DNA from: Collybiopsis luxurians FD-317 M1
Taxonomy: Eukaryota > Basidiomycota > Agaricomycetes > Agaricales > Omphalotaceae
Direction: 5' to 3'
DNA length: 64,000 bases
Assembly: GCA_000827265.1 (NCBI GenBank)
Contig: KN834751.1
Coordinates: 961,977-1,025,976 of the forward strand
The notes below the pieces were generated by a model. That model had not been told where the DNA came from and ran no database searches. It saw only the letters and a program-made list of their open reading frames with translations. Shown here piece by piece: positions 34,501-46,753 of the stretch. The translations under genes were made by a program, and so were the position numbers. Position 1 is the first letter of the stretch. Every line of letters starts with the position of its first letter.

Positions 34501-37500
34501 GCTCGGAAAATCGAATGACCCAGTTTGTTGGTGAAGATTTCCACATGGACTGAAGAGGGCGAAGCTCGATTTCTCCATTCGAAAGATTGAGCCAGTGGAC
34601 ATTGTCATCCACAAAGCGTTTCGGCAGGTCGTCAGCAAAAGCGGTGTGAGGAATCAGCTCGAAGACAGTATTGTCCCGTTTGGCCCGAATGATAACGTCG
34701 TTCTCCCCTCTCATCCCAAATAGCACCTACGATATGACATTAATGGATAGCATTCATCGACAAGAAGAAAGAAACGTACTTGATAGCCGGATACTAAACC
34801 ACGCGTTGCGAACTGCATCCCAGGCATATCCGCAGGCACTACATCTAGAACCTTTTTCTATATTAAATTATCTGAGTTTGTGCCGGAAGACAGTGTAGTC
34901 GAAGAGATACGCTCACCTCCCCAAATAGCCTCACATAGTTTGGGTGCTTTATGAACTCCGTAGGAAGTCTTCCGAGGGGTTTTCCATTGACGAGTAACTT
35001 CCCATGAATGAGATCCAGATCCACTTGTTGACTTTGGATTCCTCTGATAGAAGTCCCTCCGGCGGTCTCGCATTCAACCCAACGATGGTTCGGTTCGGCT
35101 AGAGTGTGCCAATCGAGGGCAGGAACGGCGAACACCGGCCAGATTCGCTTCAAGGCCATATTGAAACCCTCCTTGCCCACAGTTGCAACGTCAAGCGGGG
35201 CGAATCCCGTGTTGTCCCTAGTGCTGTCGGTTGGCTGAGTGAAAAGCTTGAGAAGAGCGGGTTCTACGCCGTGAGCAAGCCGACGATCTCGTTCGATCAT
35301 TCTCTTCAGCTCTTTCGGCACACTTTTCGCGGACAAGTCGTGTGGTTTGTTATCATGAATTATTATCCCGCAGGCAACAAACTTTGCCACGTCTTCTGTA
35401 GAAGTAAGGAGTCGATCCAAATGACTGGTATAGACACCACCTACAGTGACTTATCAGTATAGATGCTCGAAAAAATGCAAGTCAACCTACCAATATCGCG
35501 CTCATCATCGTCAACATCATAAGTTGCTCTGCAGGCACAAGCCATCTCGCAAACTTTAGCCTGGAACTCCTTAACAAATTCTTCTCCGCACCCCTGTAAC
35601 TTCTCTTCCAATTGCCCAACCCATTCCCATGTCACTTCCCGAGCTTCCCTCAGCAACGAGTAGCAACCGGTGATGATTTGGTCATGCCGAGTTGAAGCCA
35701 GTAGTCGGGAAGCAATTAGAGCAATGGTCCGCACAGTTACCGCCTCCTTCCAATTCCCTTGTACCCGCCGAAGGAGCGTCGTCATCTCATGTAGGAGCGA
35801 CTGCCCAAATTCGAGATCCTTCAGTTCAACATGCCATTCTAAGCCCCTGGCTCCCTCTTCCTCCCTATATCCTTCCCGAATACAGCCAACCTGCCACATT
35901 AACATCGAAACCAGTGTTCCTACCTCCTCATTCTGCCACGATAGCGTCCCTTCCCTAAGTTCCCGGAGAAGATTCAACCATTGCAGACGAGCTCCACTCC
36001 GCAGGCTAGCAAAAGAGTAGAACTCGTGCAAGGACATTTGGGTCGGACAGACATCCTGAGTGGCGATGATTTGATTAGATGTGTGACGAGTGGCTGAGAC
36101 GGCAAATTGGAGTTCTGCTTTGGCATAAATCGACGAGGGGTAAGAGCTGATCGGCAAGGTGGCAAGAGCTGTGGTATCGGCTTCGCGGAACATAGTCCCA
36201 TTTACGCCTTGCGCAGCATTCGAACCCCGTACCCAAACTCTATTCCGTGGGTCATACAACCTCCACGACATCCTGTTTGCGACACATACATCATCTTGAG
36301 TGGCGGGGAGAGTGCGCTTGGACTGAAACTGTTTGGCCGAACCGGTCGACGAAGCCAAAGTGATGATCTGAATGATGTCGTCAGGGGCACGCATATACTC
36401 GGAAAGATCGTTGTTTGACGAGAGTACGACTTGAGGCCTCACAGTATCAAATTCGCATCTTTTGTCGGAGGGAGTGCATACGTCAAACAGAAGAAACGCG
36501 GTCGCCGCTCGCCATTGCGCAACAGCTTTAGGTACACGAAGCTCGAAAACGACCCTCTTCGCATCATCCTCGTCTTTCGGTAACGGCCACTCGTGTATTT
36601 CGACACTAAATTGAGTCAGCTTATTCGCCAACCTGCACTTCTCGCAATCATAAGTCGTGATGTAGGTGTGTTTTTGCTTCTTCCTTCCCGTATGCACAAG
36701 CTCCCTTGTCATACTCTCGTCAGAATGATCGTGCTCCGCTCGCGAGTAGAGTCTTAGAATCCGGTCTCGCTCTTGAGTCTTTTGGTTGAGGTCCCGGATA
36801 GTCTTATCGCGTTCTTCCTGTGCGTCACGCTCAATCTGTGCTTTGAGCCTGTGAAGTTCGACGTTTTGGTCAAAGTAGCGAACTGCAAAGGAAGATGAGC
36901 CGATTGGCTCTGAGAAGACGGAGCGCGATTTGTTTCGAGCTTGGCTGTGGCGGGAGCGAAGGTAATCGTCTATCTGCTGCAGCCTATCAAGATCGACTGA
37001 TTTCCGAAGAAGGAGAGGACGAAGAAGGGCAGCATTAGATGTATTCAGCGAACGGTCAAACGGAACCTCCGGCGAATATTGCGCTAAAAGAGGGCAAGAG
37101 GCTACTGCGATCTTGTCGATAGCAATCCAAAGCTCGAAAAGTGTGATAACCATCAAACTGAAGTCCTCCGGGCTCTCTTTATAATATTTTGCTGCCCAAT
37201 GGTGGTATTTTCGCATGATCGCAAAAAGGAGCGTAGCAGCTTTTTGCTGAGCGTGAATAGTAGTGGCCGCAGCAAGTTTGCCCTCTAACCAGATTGTCAA
37301 AGGTCCTCGTCCAACAAGAAATTCGAAATCTGAGAGATTGACAAAGGGATCGGCGCGGAAAGCAGCATCCAGCGCTTCGACTGTGAGGTCACCGAAGTGC
37401 GCAACATCTCGGAGACGAGTTGCTTCACGGGGTTCAAAGTGTGCAGGAGGAAGGTTCAGAGGAGAATTACCCAAAGCCAAGTCGATCCTCTCTTGGGAGT

Positions 37501-38742
37501 GAGGGAGACGTATAATAGTATCGGCGGCAACGTTGGGCTGGTCAGGAGCCCAAGAGCATTCGCGAACAATGGCTGGTACGGCCTCTTCTGCTTGAAGCTG
37601 ACTCCATCTCCTCTGTAATACTTCACTCACGCGTTCACCGACGTCCATAGTGAACTGAGCAATGGACTCTGGCACATTATCGCCAAGCTTTGCCAGACGC
37701 CGACACGTTTTCGCACGCATGGTGAAAAGAAGGTCTGAGTCAACGTTGTTATCGAGAGCGAGAGAAAGAACATAGGAATGAAGAAAAAGGATGAATTGCT
37801 TGTAGAGATGCTCAGCATCACCCTCTCGAAGCAATGTCGTTTGCAATGCAACTCGAAGAACGAGCCACAGGGCAGATCGTCTCCACGGTTCCTTGTTTGA
37901 TCCTTTGAGTAGGACGTCGTCCGCCACCCTCTTGGCGATACGAGTGATCTTCGCTTCTTCTCCTCCTAAACCACGCATGATCCCAGTCAAAAGAGAAGTG
38001 ATAAATAGCGGATCCGTTGTTTCACCCGACTGGGCCGCAGAGAGCCCCGATTTTCTTCTTTCTTCAGAGTCTTCCTCGCTTGAGTCCCCATCCCCGTCAA
38101 TTACCTTTTCGTTCATATCAGTTAAGAACGAGGCTAGCTCCTTCCGAAAGAATTTCGATTCGAGAGGTTCCACGGGTAGCTGAATGGCCGGCCCAGGAAA
38201 CGACATGATGAGCTTTCCGGTGGTTGAGAGAACAGTGGTAGCAGGAGGAGTTACTTCGAAACACTCATAAATGAGTTTTTCTTCAACACCTTCCCCGAAA
38301 ACTCTCCGAAAGATAACACCGGCATTTTGTGCACGTATGAGCAAAGCAAGGGAATCTATGCATTCCGGATGAGTAAGAAGGCCACTCAGAAGAACAGAAT
38401 CTTCATACCGCCAATGTTTAACTCGTGAAGGGCCTTGGCAACCTTCTCTTTGTCCAGGATATTCGTTTGTTGCAAGTCGCGAAAATCACGTAGCATCTTC
38501 ATCACTGCTCCCCATTTCCGATTGTTATCTGTATCGAGACGCGTCCTGAATCGTTTCGCGGCCTCGAGAGCCATGCTTGCAATAATATTGTCCAGATCGC
38601 CACTCTGGTCATTCTCCTGAATAGAGATAGTCAGCAAATATTCCAAGAAAATATTAATGCAAAAATCACAGACCTGTGGCAGTTTCGGAGGAAGAAATAT
38701 ATGATTTATGACGTATCGAATCTGGTTCGAAGTGTACCCCAT
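28580..38742 (-). CDS. Giant DUF6606/DUF3638/DUF3645 protein (annotated in databases as ubiquitinyl hydrolase-like)
   Basis: One gene of about 3,100 residues in several long exons. The ATG at 38742 starts MGYTSNQIRYVINHIFLPPKLPQ-like sequence, the usual DUF6606 opening. Exon 2 follows a 57-nt intron. Long exons cover 38344-35446, 35425-34920, 34726-32036 and 31606-28580, with a short one at 31977-31620. The DUF3638 part has the P-loop-like QLNMGEGKSSVIVPLV. The DUF3645 part has CLVYLDDAHTRGTDLKLP, a D-x-A-H helicase-like box, and MRMRKLGYGQSAIFFAP. These motifs suggest an NTP-driven or helicase-like core; the hydrolase name in databases is automatic and unproven. It looks intact. Exon limits between the long blocks are approximate. 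Confidence 0.85.
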
Positions 38743-40155
38743 GGTCGCGTCCACCGAGTTCTTGGCCCTGGCTAGAGGTCTCGGTAGTTGATGGCACACA
38801 ATTCGAGTGGCTGTTGTAGTAAAGAAAGGAGGTCAAGTTTCAACTAATGAGCTTTTTGAGCCACTTTGAGATCGTCGTTGTAAAAAGCCTTTGACCTTGG
38901 AAAAAGGGCAGAGGAGATGGGTGGGAAATTTCTAATCTTCAGATCATGCGTAATCCACGTGAGTTCGCGGCATCCAACCGAACGCGTCTCCTCTGTTCAG
39001 CCTGGCGTTGATAATACCTCATTAGAAGCAGCGAGAAGGGTAAATTAGGTTTTAGACGTTTCTACAATATGAATTCTTCGAGGTACACTTCAAGATTTTC
39101 ACATATGAAATTCGACTGATGATGATCAAGTACATGCCAATCACTCGTTCACCAACTTGAATGACCATTCTTCTTAATTTGTAAAATGTTCAATAGCCGC
39201 ATGTAGAGAAAGAAACGAGGTAGCATAGACATTTGGAGCTTGACCTGAGTAATGGCTGAAGGGTGAATTACGATCCAGTGGCACTTCTGAACCGCGTCAG
39301 ACACAAGTAAATTAGCATAGGAATCATTTCACATTCACATGCATCTGCTTCAGTATAAGTGGGCGAAGCCAGGTAAGTTTCCTCCAAGTTTGAAACCGGG
39401 TAAATTCCGAGCGACGTCTTCGTAAACCAGTCTTGAGGTGAGCTTCATTGAATTGTAGATCCCAGCTTGAGGCTCCTGATGATTCGTGCGCGAAACGAAT
39501 GTCAGAATTTGAGTGGGATATCTTGACGGCAAACAGCAAACGGCATACAGACTTGAGTATGTTTCTTCGATACGAGATAATTTGAGCTAAGTGTAGAAAA
39601 TGTGCGTTCCCGTCAAGGCACAGGGTGCCGGATAACTTTTAGGATTGACGACAAAGAACTCAGCGGGATCGCTGACTGAAAAGTGCCATTACGACAAGGC
39701 CACGTAGCTGATATTCGATCGACGGAGAAATGATATCTTTGAAAGCTTTGCAGAAACCCGCTCCGTTCCTGAAAAGCTGAAAGCGATATATAAGACTTGA
39801 AGAAAATGAGATTGAATACGACCATGAATGGACCACAAGTCGCAAATTGTAGTTTTCCTTCTACGGACGCGCAAACTGTCCCGTAGTTCATCCATATGGG
39901 TTGTCCGTACACCCAATTGATTACAGACCAGTCTTCAGTCATGTACTCGTATTCTTAGCGGTATCTCGCTGCGAACATGGACTATTTGTGAATAAACGCA
40001 TTGACGTTGCTACGGAGTGGTTGGTGAGCGGAAAAGAGGCAGTGAAATATATCGGGCGCTTGAATAAGCGCCGAGGACACTGCCCTGCCCAGCATTAGCC
40101 GTCATCTTGACCATATACCTCATTCTACGAACTTTTACAGACACTTGCGCCCAGA
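38743..40155. other. Intergenic, no gene recognised
   Basis: Divergent promoter region of the giant gene and the BAR-protein gene. Short frames at 39324-39539 and 39613-39942 have no protein-like character. Confidence 0.4.
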
Positions 40156-41507
40156 ATGAGCTGGTCCGGGTATGTATTCGGATATTGGATACATGGAATG
40201 GCGCTAACGCTCACTACCTTCTTAGTTTCAAGAAATCAGTCAATCGAGCGGGAACGACAGTTCGTATTCATTTATCCATGACACCCTTCGCCAAATCTCT
40301 AAATCTCAATACGAACATAAACAGCTTCTTCAAAAGACTGGTCAAATCGAACGTACAGTTGACAGGGAGTTTGCTGATGAGGAAGCGAAATACCGAACGT
40401 ACGCTGGTCTTTCCTCCCACTTCCAGATACCTATGCATAGGCCGAATATCTCCGTTCTAGATTTGAGAAAGAATGTCAAGCGCTGCAGAAGGATAGCAAG
40501 GCATATTACGATGCCATGAAAGGTGCGTCGAAGGGATATCAAGCTTTCTTAGTTTCTACATCTAATCATCGGCTGGTCCTTCCCTACTTTTCCTTCCAGC
40601 AATGACCGCAGCACAAACACGCATAGCCGAAACCCTCGAAGTTTTCTATGGCTCTGCGGATAGGACATCTGAAGGCGCGATGGCAGGGCATGCGTACAAA
40701 CGATCCGTGGACGATTTAGATGGTGGATTTGGGCGTGAATTGGTTCGTCCCTCCAATGTCTCTGTGTAATAATCGGGTCCTGATACTGCTGCTACTACTC
40801 CCCCTTCCTTAGGATTTACCATTTCGAACGGCGATTTCCGAGCCCCTGGGCAAGATGTGTGCCTACTTTCCTGTCGTCAACGAACACATTGCGAAGCGGA
40901 ATAAGAAAGTAAGCTACATACCCCCGTCCTCCTATTTCGCTGACAGTCATTTTCCATCTAGCTACTGGACTATGACGCCTCGCGAAGCAAATTAAGGAAA
41001 CTCGTTGACAAGCCCAGCGAGGATGCCACGAAACTTCCCAAAGTGCGTACGGTGCTCTCAAACTGGTATCTATATAACTTACCATACACGTTGTGATCTC
41101 AGGCTCAACAAGAACATGACGACGCGAAAGAAGTGTTTGACATGTTGAACGATCAACTCATTTCTGAGCTTCCGCAACTCCTCGATTTACGCGTGCCGTA
41201 CTTTGACCCAAGTTTCGAAGCGATGATTCGTATGCAGTCCAAGTTTGCGGAAGAGGGATACGAGAAGCTTAGTGGTGTACAAAGGTGTGTTGCATGTCGA
41301 AAGTTGAACGAGCTGCTGTCCTGATTGGCATTTGAAGGTATTTCGACGACAGCGTCAGAGATGACTATGCTGCCGGTCAATTGGACGCTCAGGTCAGTTC
41401 TGGTCTTTTGAAGTGTGAGATGCCAATTCAGATGACAATGCGGCTCTTATTTACAGGTGGAAGGTGTCCTTCAAGAGATGCGAGAGCTTTCGATATGTGG
41501 CGCTTGA
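40156..41507 (+). CDS. RVS161: BAR-domain amphiphysin-like protein (RVS161/Hob type)
   Basis: Bends membranes and links endocytosis with the actin cytoskeleton. Ten exons: 40156-40169, 40226-40259, 40325-40398, 40461-40522, 40600-40742, 40813-40908, 40962-41042, 41103-41284, 41338-41392 and 41457-41507, all in phase, 263 residues, the length normal for Rvs161. It starts MSWSGFKKSVNRAGTT with the N-terminal amphipathic helix, then LLQKTGQIERTVDREFADEE, LQKDSKAYYDAMKAMTAAQT, AETLEVFYG, YFPVVNEHIAKRNKKLLDYD, LPQLLDLRVPYFDPSFEAMI. No SH3 domain follows, which separates it from Rvs167. First exon is only 14 nt. Confidence 0.92.
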
Positions 41508-42272
41508 GATTGAGGGAATACCACTGAATAGACTACTTGTAGGATTTTTTTTTTCTCTCAGGATTTTGGAACTGTGGTAAAACTTATGTACGCGACGATA
41601 CGGCATTCTTTGGAGCGACGCTTCGCTTACTCGCTCTTACTCATCTACTATGCTGTGTTACTCCAAACGTGAGGCTAGAAACCTAGTCGTACAACGGACC
41701 GTACGTATATGTTAGGTTGTAGATACTGAATATCTTTAGTGATGTTGTTACAATGGATGGATAAGTGCCAATATTGTGATGATACAGATAGAGAGAATAT
41801 CCAAACGACAATTCTATTCGAAGCAAATCTTCAAAGCGAGATAAAATGCGGAATCCAAATCGAATACCTGTCGAGCTAACGAACAATGGTACTCGGTATC
41901 AACGTCCTGCAGAACGGTAGCGAGGAGACGGGATTCGCTTCCTTGCTACTGTTCCCTTCTGTCGTCTCGCCGCCTGCGCATAGCGTCGAGTCGACGAGCT
42001 ATCTTTGGCTCCGAACAAACTACTCCGCGTCCCGGCGCTGCTGAGCCTCCGTCCAACCTAGTAGCTCCTATGGCTTCACCCTTAGATTCTGCAGCAAGAG
42101 GACGCTTTGACAAAAGAGATGAAAAATGAACCATGGCTAGAGATCATCCATTGCGACCGACAGTTTGATCCAGAGCTCTGATCCACCGATATGAGTTGCT
42201 GTATCTTTGCTACTATCCTGCTTGAGGTTGAACATTGCAGAAACGCAACAGCAGCAGATATAAAAGGGAGTG
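41508..42272. other. Intergenic, no gene recognised
   Basis: Convergent 3' flanks of the BAR-protein and NACHT genes. An open frame at 41946-42134 has no recognisable features. Confidence 0.4.
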
Positions 42273-45074
42273 TTACCGTAATCTAAGGCGACGAAGTATT
42301 TTGTCAGTCCATCGTTTCTTGGGTCTAAGTAGTTTCCGTTTCTCTGCATCCTCGAGCTCTTGGGCCCGCTTGTAAAAAGCTTTGATCCGATCAGCAGATC
42401 TGGAGTCCTAGCATAAAATCAATCGTGAAGAGCTTTACAAAGAAATATTTGAAACTCCATACCTCTTCTTCCCGTGTACTTTGTAATCTCCTCGCATTTT
42501 CACCCAGTTGTTCCTTGAGTCTAACCCTTTTCTGTTCCTCCTCATCCTCGAGCTCTTGCAGCCGCTTGTGAAGAGCCTTGATCTGACCAGCATACGTGGA
42601 TTCCTAACATGAAATCAATCATGGAGAACCTTATGAAGAGAATTATCTGAAACCTCTTACCTCGACCCACGCAATTGCTATTCTTGCCTGCTCACTGGTT
42701 TGTATAGCAGAAAGATTCTGCATCAGAGCTTGCACAACCTCCTTTGGTTCTGAGGATAAAGGCGGAGATTCCAGCAGAAGGTGAGTGGTCCACCAACACT
42801 TGGCATAGTTTACCACCTCCTTGGCATTTTGCGACGGTTCTCGAAGAATTCGTAGGCACTGCAGCCCAATATGCTTGTTGCATTCCGCGAGTTCGATAGT
42901 GACGGTGTCGTCAAGGCGAAGCTCTGACTTGGAATCGATCGGTTCCAATGACAAGATTTGTCGACAGAGCCAGTAAGACCTTAGAATCTGTTCAACCTGA
43001 GCTGGGCTTATTCGATTATCCAAAAGGGCAAAGTTCATCGCTTGCTCATGGGGTCTGAATAGGCAAAGACTATATTTGAATATCGAAATCGCCATCATCA
43101 GACGTTCGTTGTCTCTCTTGTTGAAATTTGGTACTATCCTTACTCGGAATCCTCGCTCAAACAAGGAATATCGCTTGGCCAGTGCATCAAATTCCCGTGA
43201 ATCTTCCGCGCTCTGATATATCGATACATCAGGGTAAGCACAGATGTTGGAAAGAAAGGATAAGAAAGACTGACATCTTTGGCCCACTTGGCAACATTAC
43301 TGAGACCCAAGAGGCATTTTCTAACAGAAAGAATGCTTGCCTCTAAGCTAGTATTCTGACGCCTTACTGCCACATTCAGGAAGCCGCTAATGTCAAAGTG
43401 TTCCAAAGCATTGAGAAGCCTGTGGCTAAGTGATTTGTGAGCCTGCCGGCAATGAAAATACCAGTAATCCCATGCATAGACGTCGAATTCCGAGTTCATG
43501 CTGGGACTGGCAAGATCATTTCAACAGAACGCCGAAAGTAAAGACGTGACACTCACAACTCCAGCTGTTGACAATCTTTAATCGAAAAGGAGATACGCTT
43601 CAGCAGACAGAATGCAATCTGCTCGTGTCGCACCTCTGGCGATGTGTCCACGTAGTAGCTTCCGGAGCGCTTTTTGTCGTACAAAAATTCAACAAAAGAT
43701 GCATGGCGGACCGTGATATTACCATAGTCATTATCTGGAATGTTCAAAACCGAGTGTAAACCGAAAAACAATGTCCGAACTTTTCCCGCTGCGAGGAAAA
43801 AGAGACCTTCGATACAACGTGAAGAGGTTTCTTGATACTGAGAGCGTAAGAATATGTTCGGACTAGGTTTCAAAACATGAGCTATAACTTCAAGCAGAAG
43901 TTCCTTCTGCTTGCATGCGGAAAGAATCTGCAGGTATAGCAGATCCAGGTCAGGATAAGGTGAGTCATAATCTTCGGGAACAGTAATGTTGAGAATTATC
44001 TCCAGCCGCTCCGTGGGCAACTCATGGTAATCCCCGACGTACTTGAGAACAGTAGTGGCATATATAAACTGGCCGCATGCCCTCTGGACAAGTTGCTGTA
44101 TAACCTCCTCGCCAGGCCAGTCTTTAGGCACATGCGCCATAGTACGCCCATGGTCCCTTCGAGTTCTCTTGAATTCCTTGCGGAGGTACCTGGTAATGTC
44201 CTTCCCGGATTCGAATGCTTCACCAAGGTCACAACGAGCCACCATGGTACGAAAATGCTTGTGGTTGAACGCATTGCGAATGCGCGGCTCGGGCCTGCTG
44301 CATATAAGGAACTGGAATGGCAGCATTGAGCTCGATTCAGCCTCGCGAATGATGGCAAGAAGACGCTCCTGCGAGGCGATGTCAAGGCATTCATCTAGCC
44401 CATCAATCACAATCAACCGAGGAAGATCCTTCCACCGTTCTGCGGTTAGTTGATTGCAAGGATTTACTATGAGATCCTGGAACTGTCGCTTCAGGTTAGT
44501 GCTAACAATATCACGCTTGCGACGGATAGTAAGATCGATGGACTCGGAGAGAAGGGGCCCAAGAATATGAGACGTCGCTAATTGAAGAGAGATAGTAGTG
44601 AAGAATTGTTGCAAATGGTTTCGTGCGGGGTCTGCCCGTGAAAAGAAGAAACTGGCGGCGAGATGACTGTTGGCGAATTCTTCTGATATAGTCTGAGCTA
44701 CGGCAGATTTACCAACGCCTGCGGCGCCATATAGCCAGTAGACGGGAGCTGTTTCTGCACTGTTATTGACCCAATTTCGCAGAATCTCGAGTATCTGGGT
44801 TCGAGTGCCGGGATAACAATTCGGAGGAGGGAAACGCTGCTCGGCGTCATGAGCAGCGCTGCCGACAGCGTTCTGGAAGAGGATTTCAAGTCCTTTGCCG
44901 GCTACCAAGAATAGCGCCCAGTTCACAACATTAGTAAGCGCCGGAAAGCACAGAGCGATACGCACGAAAATCCTGATCATCACCTTCTCCGTGTCTGAGA
45001 TGAAAGTTATATGCAACATTGGTGAACGATCTGTCGTTGATAGCAAACCCTTGCGCATTCGAGAAGAAGGACAT
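42273..45074 (-). CDS. NACHT-domain STAND ATPase (fungal NLR-like) with C-terminal coiled coils
   Basis: Intracellular receptor-type ATPase of the kind used in fungal non-self recognition. The ATG at 45074 gives MSFFSNAQGFAINDRSFTNV, the usual start of Agaricomycete NACHT proteins. Exon 1 (45074-44984) joins exon 2 (from 44901) in phase to read GKGLEILFQNAVGSAAHDAE. Next come CYPGTR, Walker A YGAAGVGKSAVAQ, Walker B LIVIDGLDEC and the ICSRPEPRI sensor-like block. The centre is an all-helical region. Two last exons encode related basic coiled coils (QIKALHKRLQELEDEEEQKR and RIKAFYKRAQELEDAEKRK). No ankyrin, WD40 or TPR repeats are seen, so the sensor domain is unusual. Exon borders in the middle are approximate. 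Confidence 0.82.
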
Positions 45075-45458
45075 GTATCGAGAAGACACAGAATCAAGAC
45101 GATGATTGTTGGTTTCATGTCAGTGATAGATTAGGCAACTGCCGAAAAAGTACTCTGGTAGATCTGCCAAATATCAAAGTCGGTTACTAACCTGTACTCA
45201 AATCTGGGCCACTGCCGATGCTTTTCTTCGATGATCTCGGGGCTTGAATTATCGTGGTGAGACTCGAGGAATTCAGACACGAAAGTGATATTGCCTAGCG
45301 TGAAATTTCTTGCTGTAAGCCCTTATACATAGTAATTTCTTTCAAACTGAGAGCTTACTGGCGCGTGCCTGCATCTACATCTTTAAGAGACGTGTCTGAC
45401 TGACTTATCATTTCAAAGACGAAGAAGTGAAGGACTATCGTGCTTATTACAGGCATAT

Positions 45459-46020
45459 GGGTGTAGTCCACCTAAAATGAAGTTGCCACCCGAGGCGACG
45501 ACTTCCCCCGAGTCTGAGCTTCATGTTCATGAACCTTCAATTGCGGCTTACTTACTGGGATCAGATCCGCCCTCTGCTCCTACTAGTACTAACATTTTGC
45601 TGCCAATATTAATAGATTAATGTTCTTCCACGTTCTCTTTTCAAGATCGCGAGGCGCAGTCCCTTTATAAGCACAGCGATGGATCAAACTTTCAAGTCTA
45701 ACTTAGAGACTACCGATGGATGACGCAGGAATTTTGGAGCGCAAGATGCCTTGTGATGATGTGTCTCCTATTAAACATCGAACTCCAGTTTCTCCGTATC
45801 GGAAAAGATTATAAATATAATGTATCAGTGGTAGTGCTGGGTACGATTGCCTCCAATATAACAGGATGACTTGGATTTATGGGTGTGATCAGGTGTGAGC
45901 CACCTACTCTACTCGAGTACTATAATGAGTCTGCCACCGAATTTGCGACGGTTTCCCCCCGGAAGTGCACCGTAAACTTCCATTTGCGGTTTTACTTCAG
46001 ATCCGCCCATTCCCGCTGCT
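45459..46020. repeat. Diverged direct repeat upstream of the NACHT gene
   Basis: 45459-45575 resembles 45880-46010: both carry a CCACCT block, a TGCCACC-GA-GCGACG block, a CCCCC run, and an ATTTGCGG or AATTGCGG block followed by AGATCCGCCC. Spacing is a little larger in the second copy. No gene is evident in either unit. Confidence 0.5.
45716..45814 (+). other. Possible 32-codon ORF behind a TATA box
   Basis: MDDAGILERKMPCDDV followed by a basic Ser/Thr-Pro tail, about 50 bp after a TTTATAA stretch at about 45664. Such a short frame can occur by chance, and no family is recognised. Confidence 0.2.
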
Positions 46021-46137
46021 CACATCCCTTTAGATGCATTCTACATGGAAAAAGAATGTAAACGATGACCCCGAAAACCTGGCAGCAGATTTCTGAACTA
46101 GTTCTCGACATTCCATATCCTTTTTTCAAAGCGAAGC

Positions 46138-46364
46138 ATGGCTACTTCTCATAGCGGTGGTTCAGCTTCGGCTTCAAATCTCAACTTCATATTAAAGTAC
46201 ACGGACACCTATTGAAGAATTGATTGATACGTTGCGTCAGAAACCTCCGAATCCGGACCCAGGGGTAGCTCGAGGAGACAGCATTCTTTACGAAGTATAC
46301 TGCTCACATCTTGACTCGTCCAATGCCCTCTTTTATGCACCAATGGCTACCATAGATGGCATGT
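46138..46364 (+). pseudogene. Possible gene fragment with a frameshift
   Basis: ATGGCTACT opens MATSHSGGSASASNLNFILK and stops near 46216. In the next frame a protein-like run (RTPIEELIDTLRQKPPNPD ... SILYEVYCSHLDSS) continues to 46364. One base would join them, so this could be a decayed gene, or chance. No family recognised. Confidence 0.25.
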
Positions 46365-46753
46365 AGTGTGTATGCGTGGGCTCAGCCGAGAGGGCTTCCC
46401 AAGTCCACCCTCGAACGACGCGACGCGGATGTAATTCACGTGAGGTGACAAGTCGCGCTTCATAACGCACGTCTCACAAGTAACCTGTTCCATAACTTCC
46501 ATTATGAATACTGTAATACTCGGCCTGTCTTCGCATCTAAGTACAGGTTTCCAGATCCTGTGAAATCAGAAAAAAAAATCGGGACAGGTATGTAATAACT
46601 TTTATCTTATTGTAACGAATTGAAATAAGAGTCAGAGCTCGCTCGCTCTCAGGATCACGTGGATGAGATGAGTCATACACTGTGGCACCCCCTTTAAAAG
46701 TTCGAAGTTCAACGTTAAATTTTCTGTATTCATCTTGTTTCTTCACTTTCGGC

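Noticed and set aside
45160..45412. Open frame on the minus strand (starting MISQSDTSLKDV and containing NFTLGNITFVSEF) as an extra N-terminal part of the NACHT protein
   Set aside because: No acceptor found that joins it to the MSFFSNAQGF start without an in-frame stop, and the latter is a typical NACHT N-terminus on its own.
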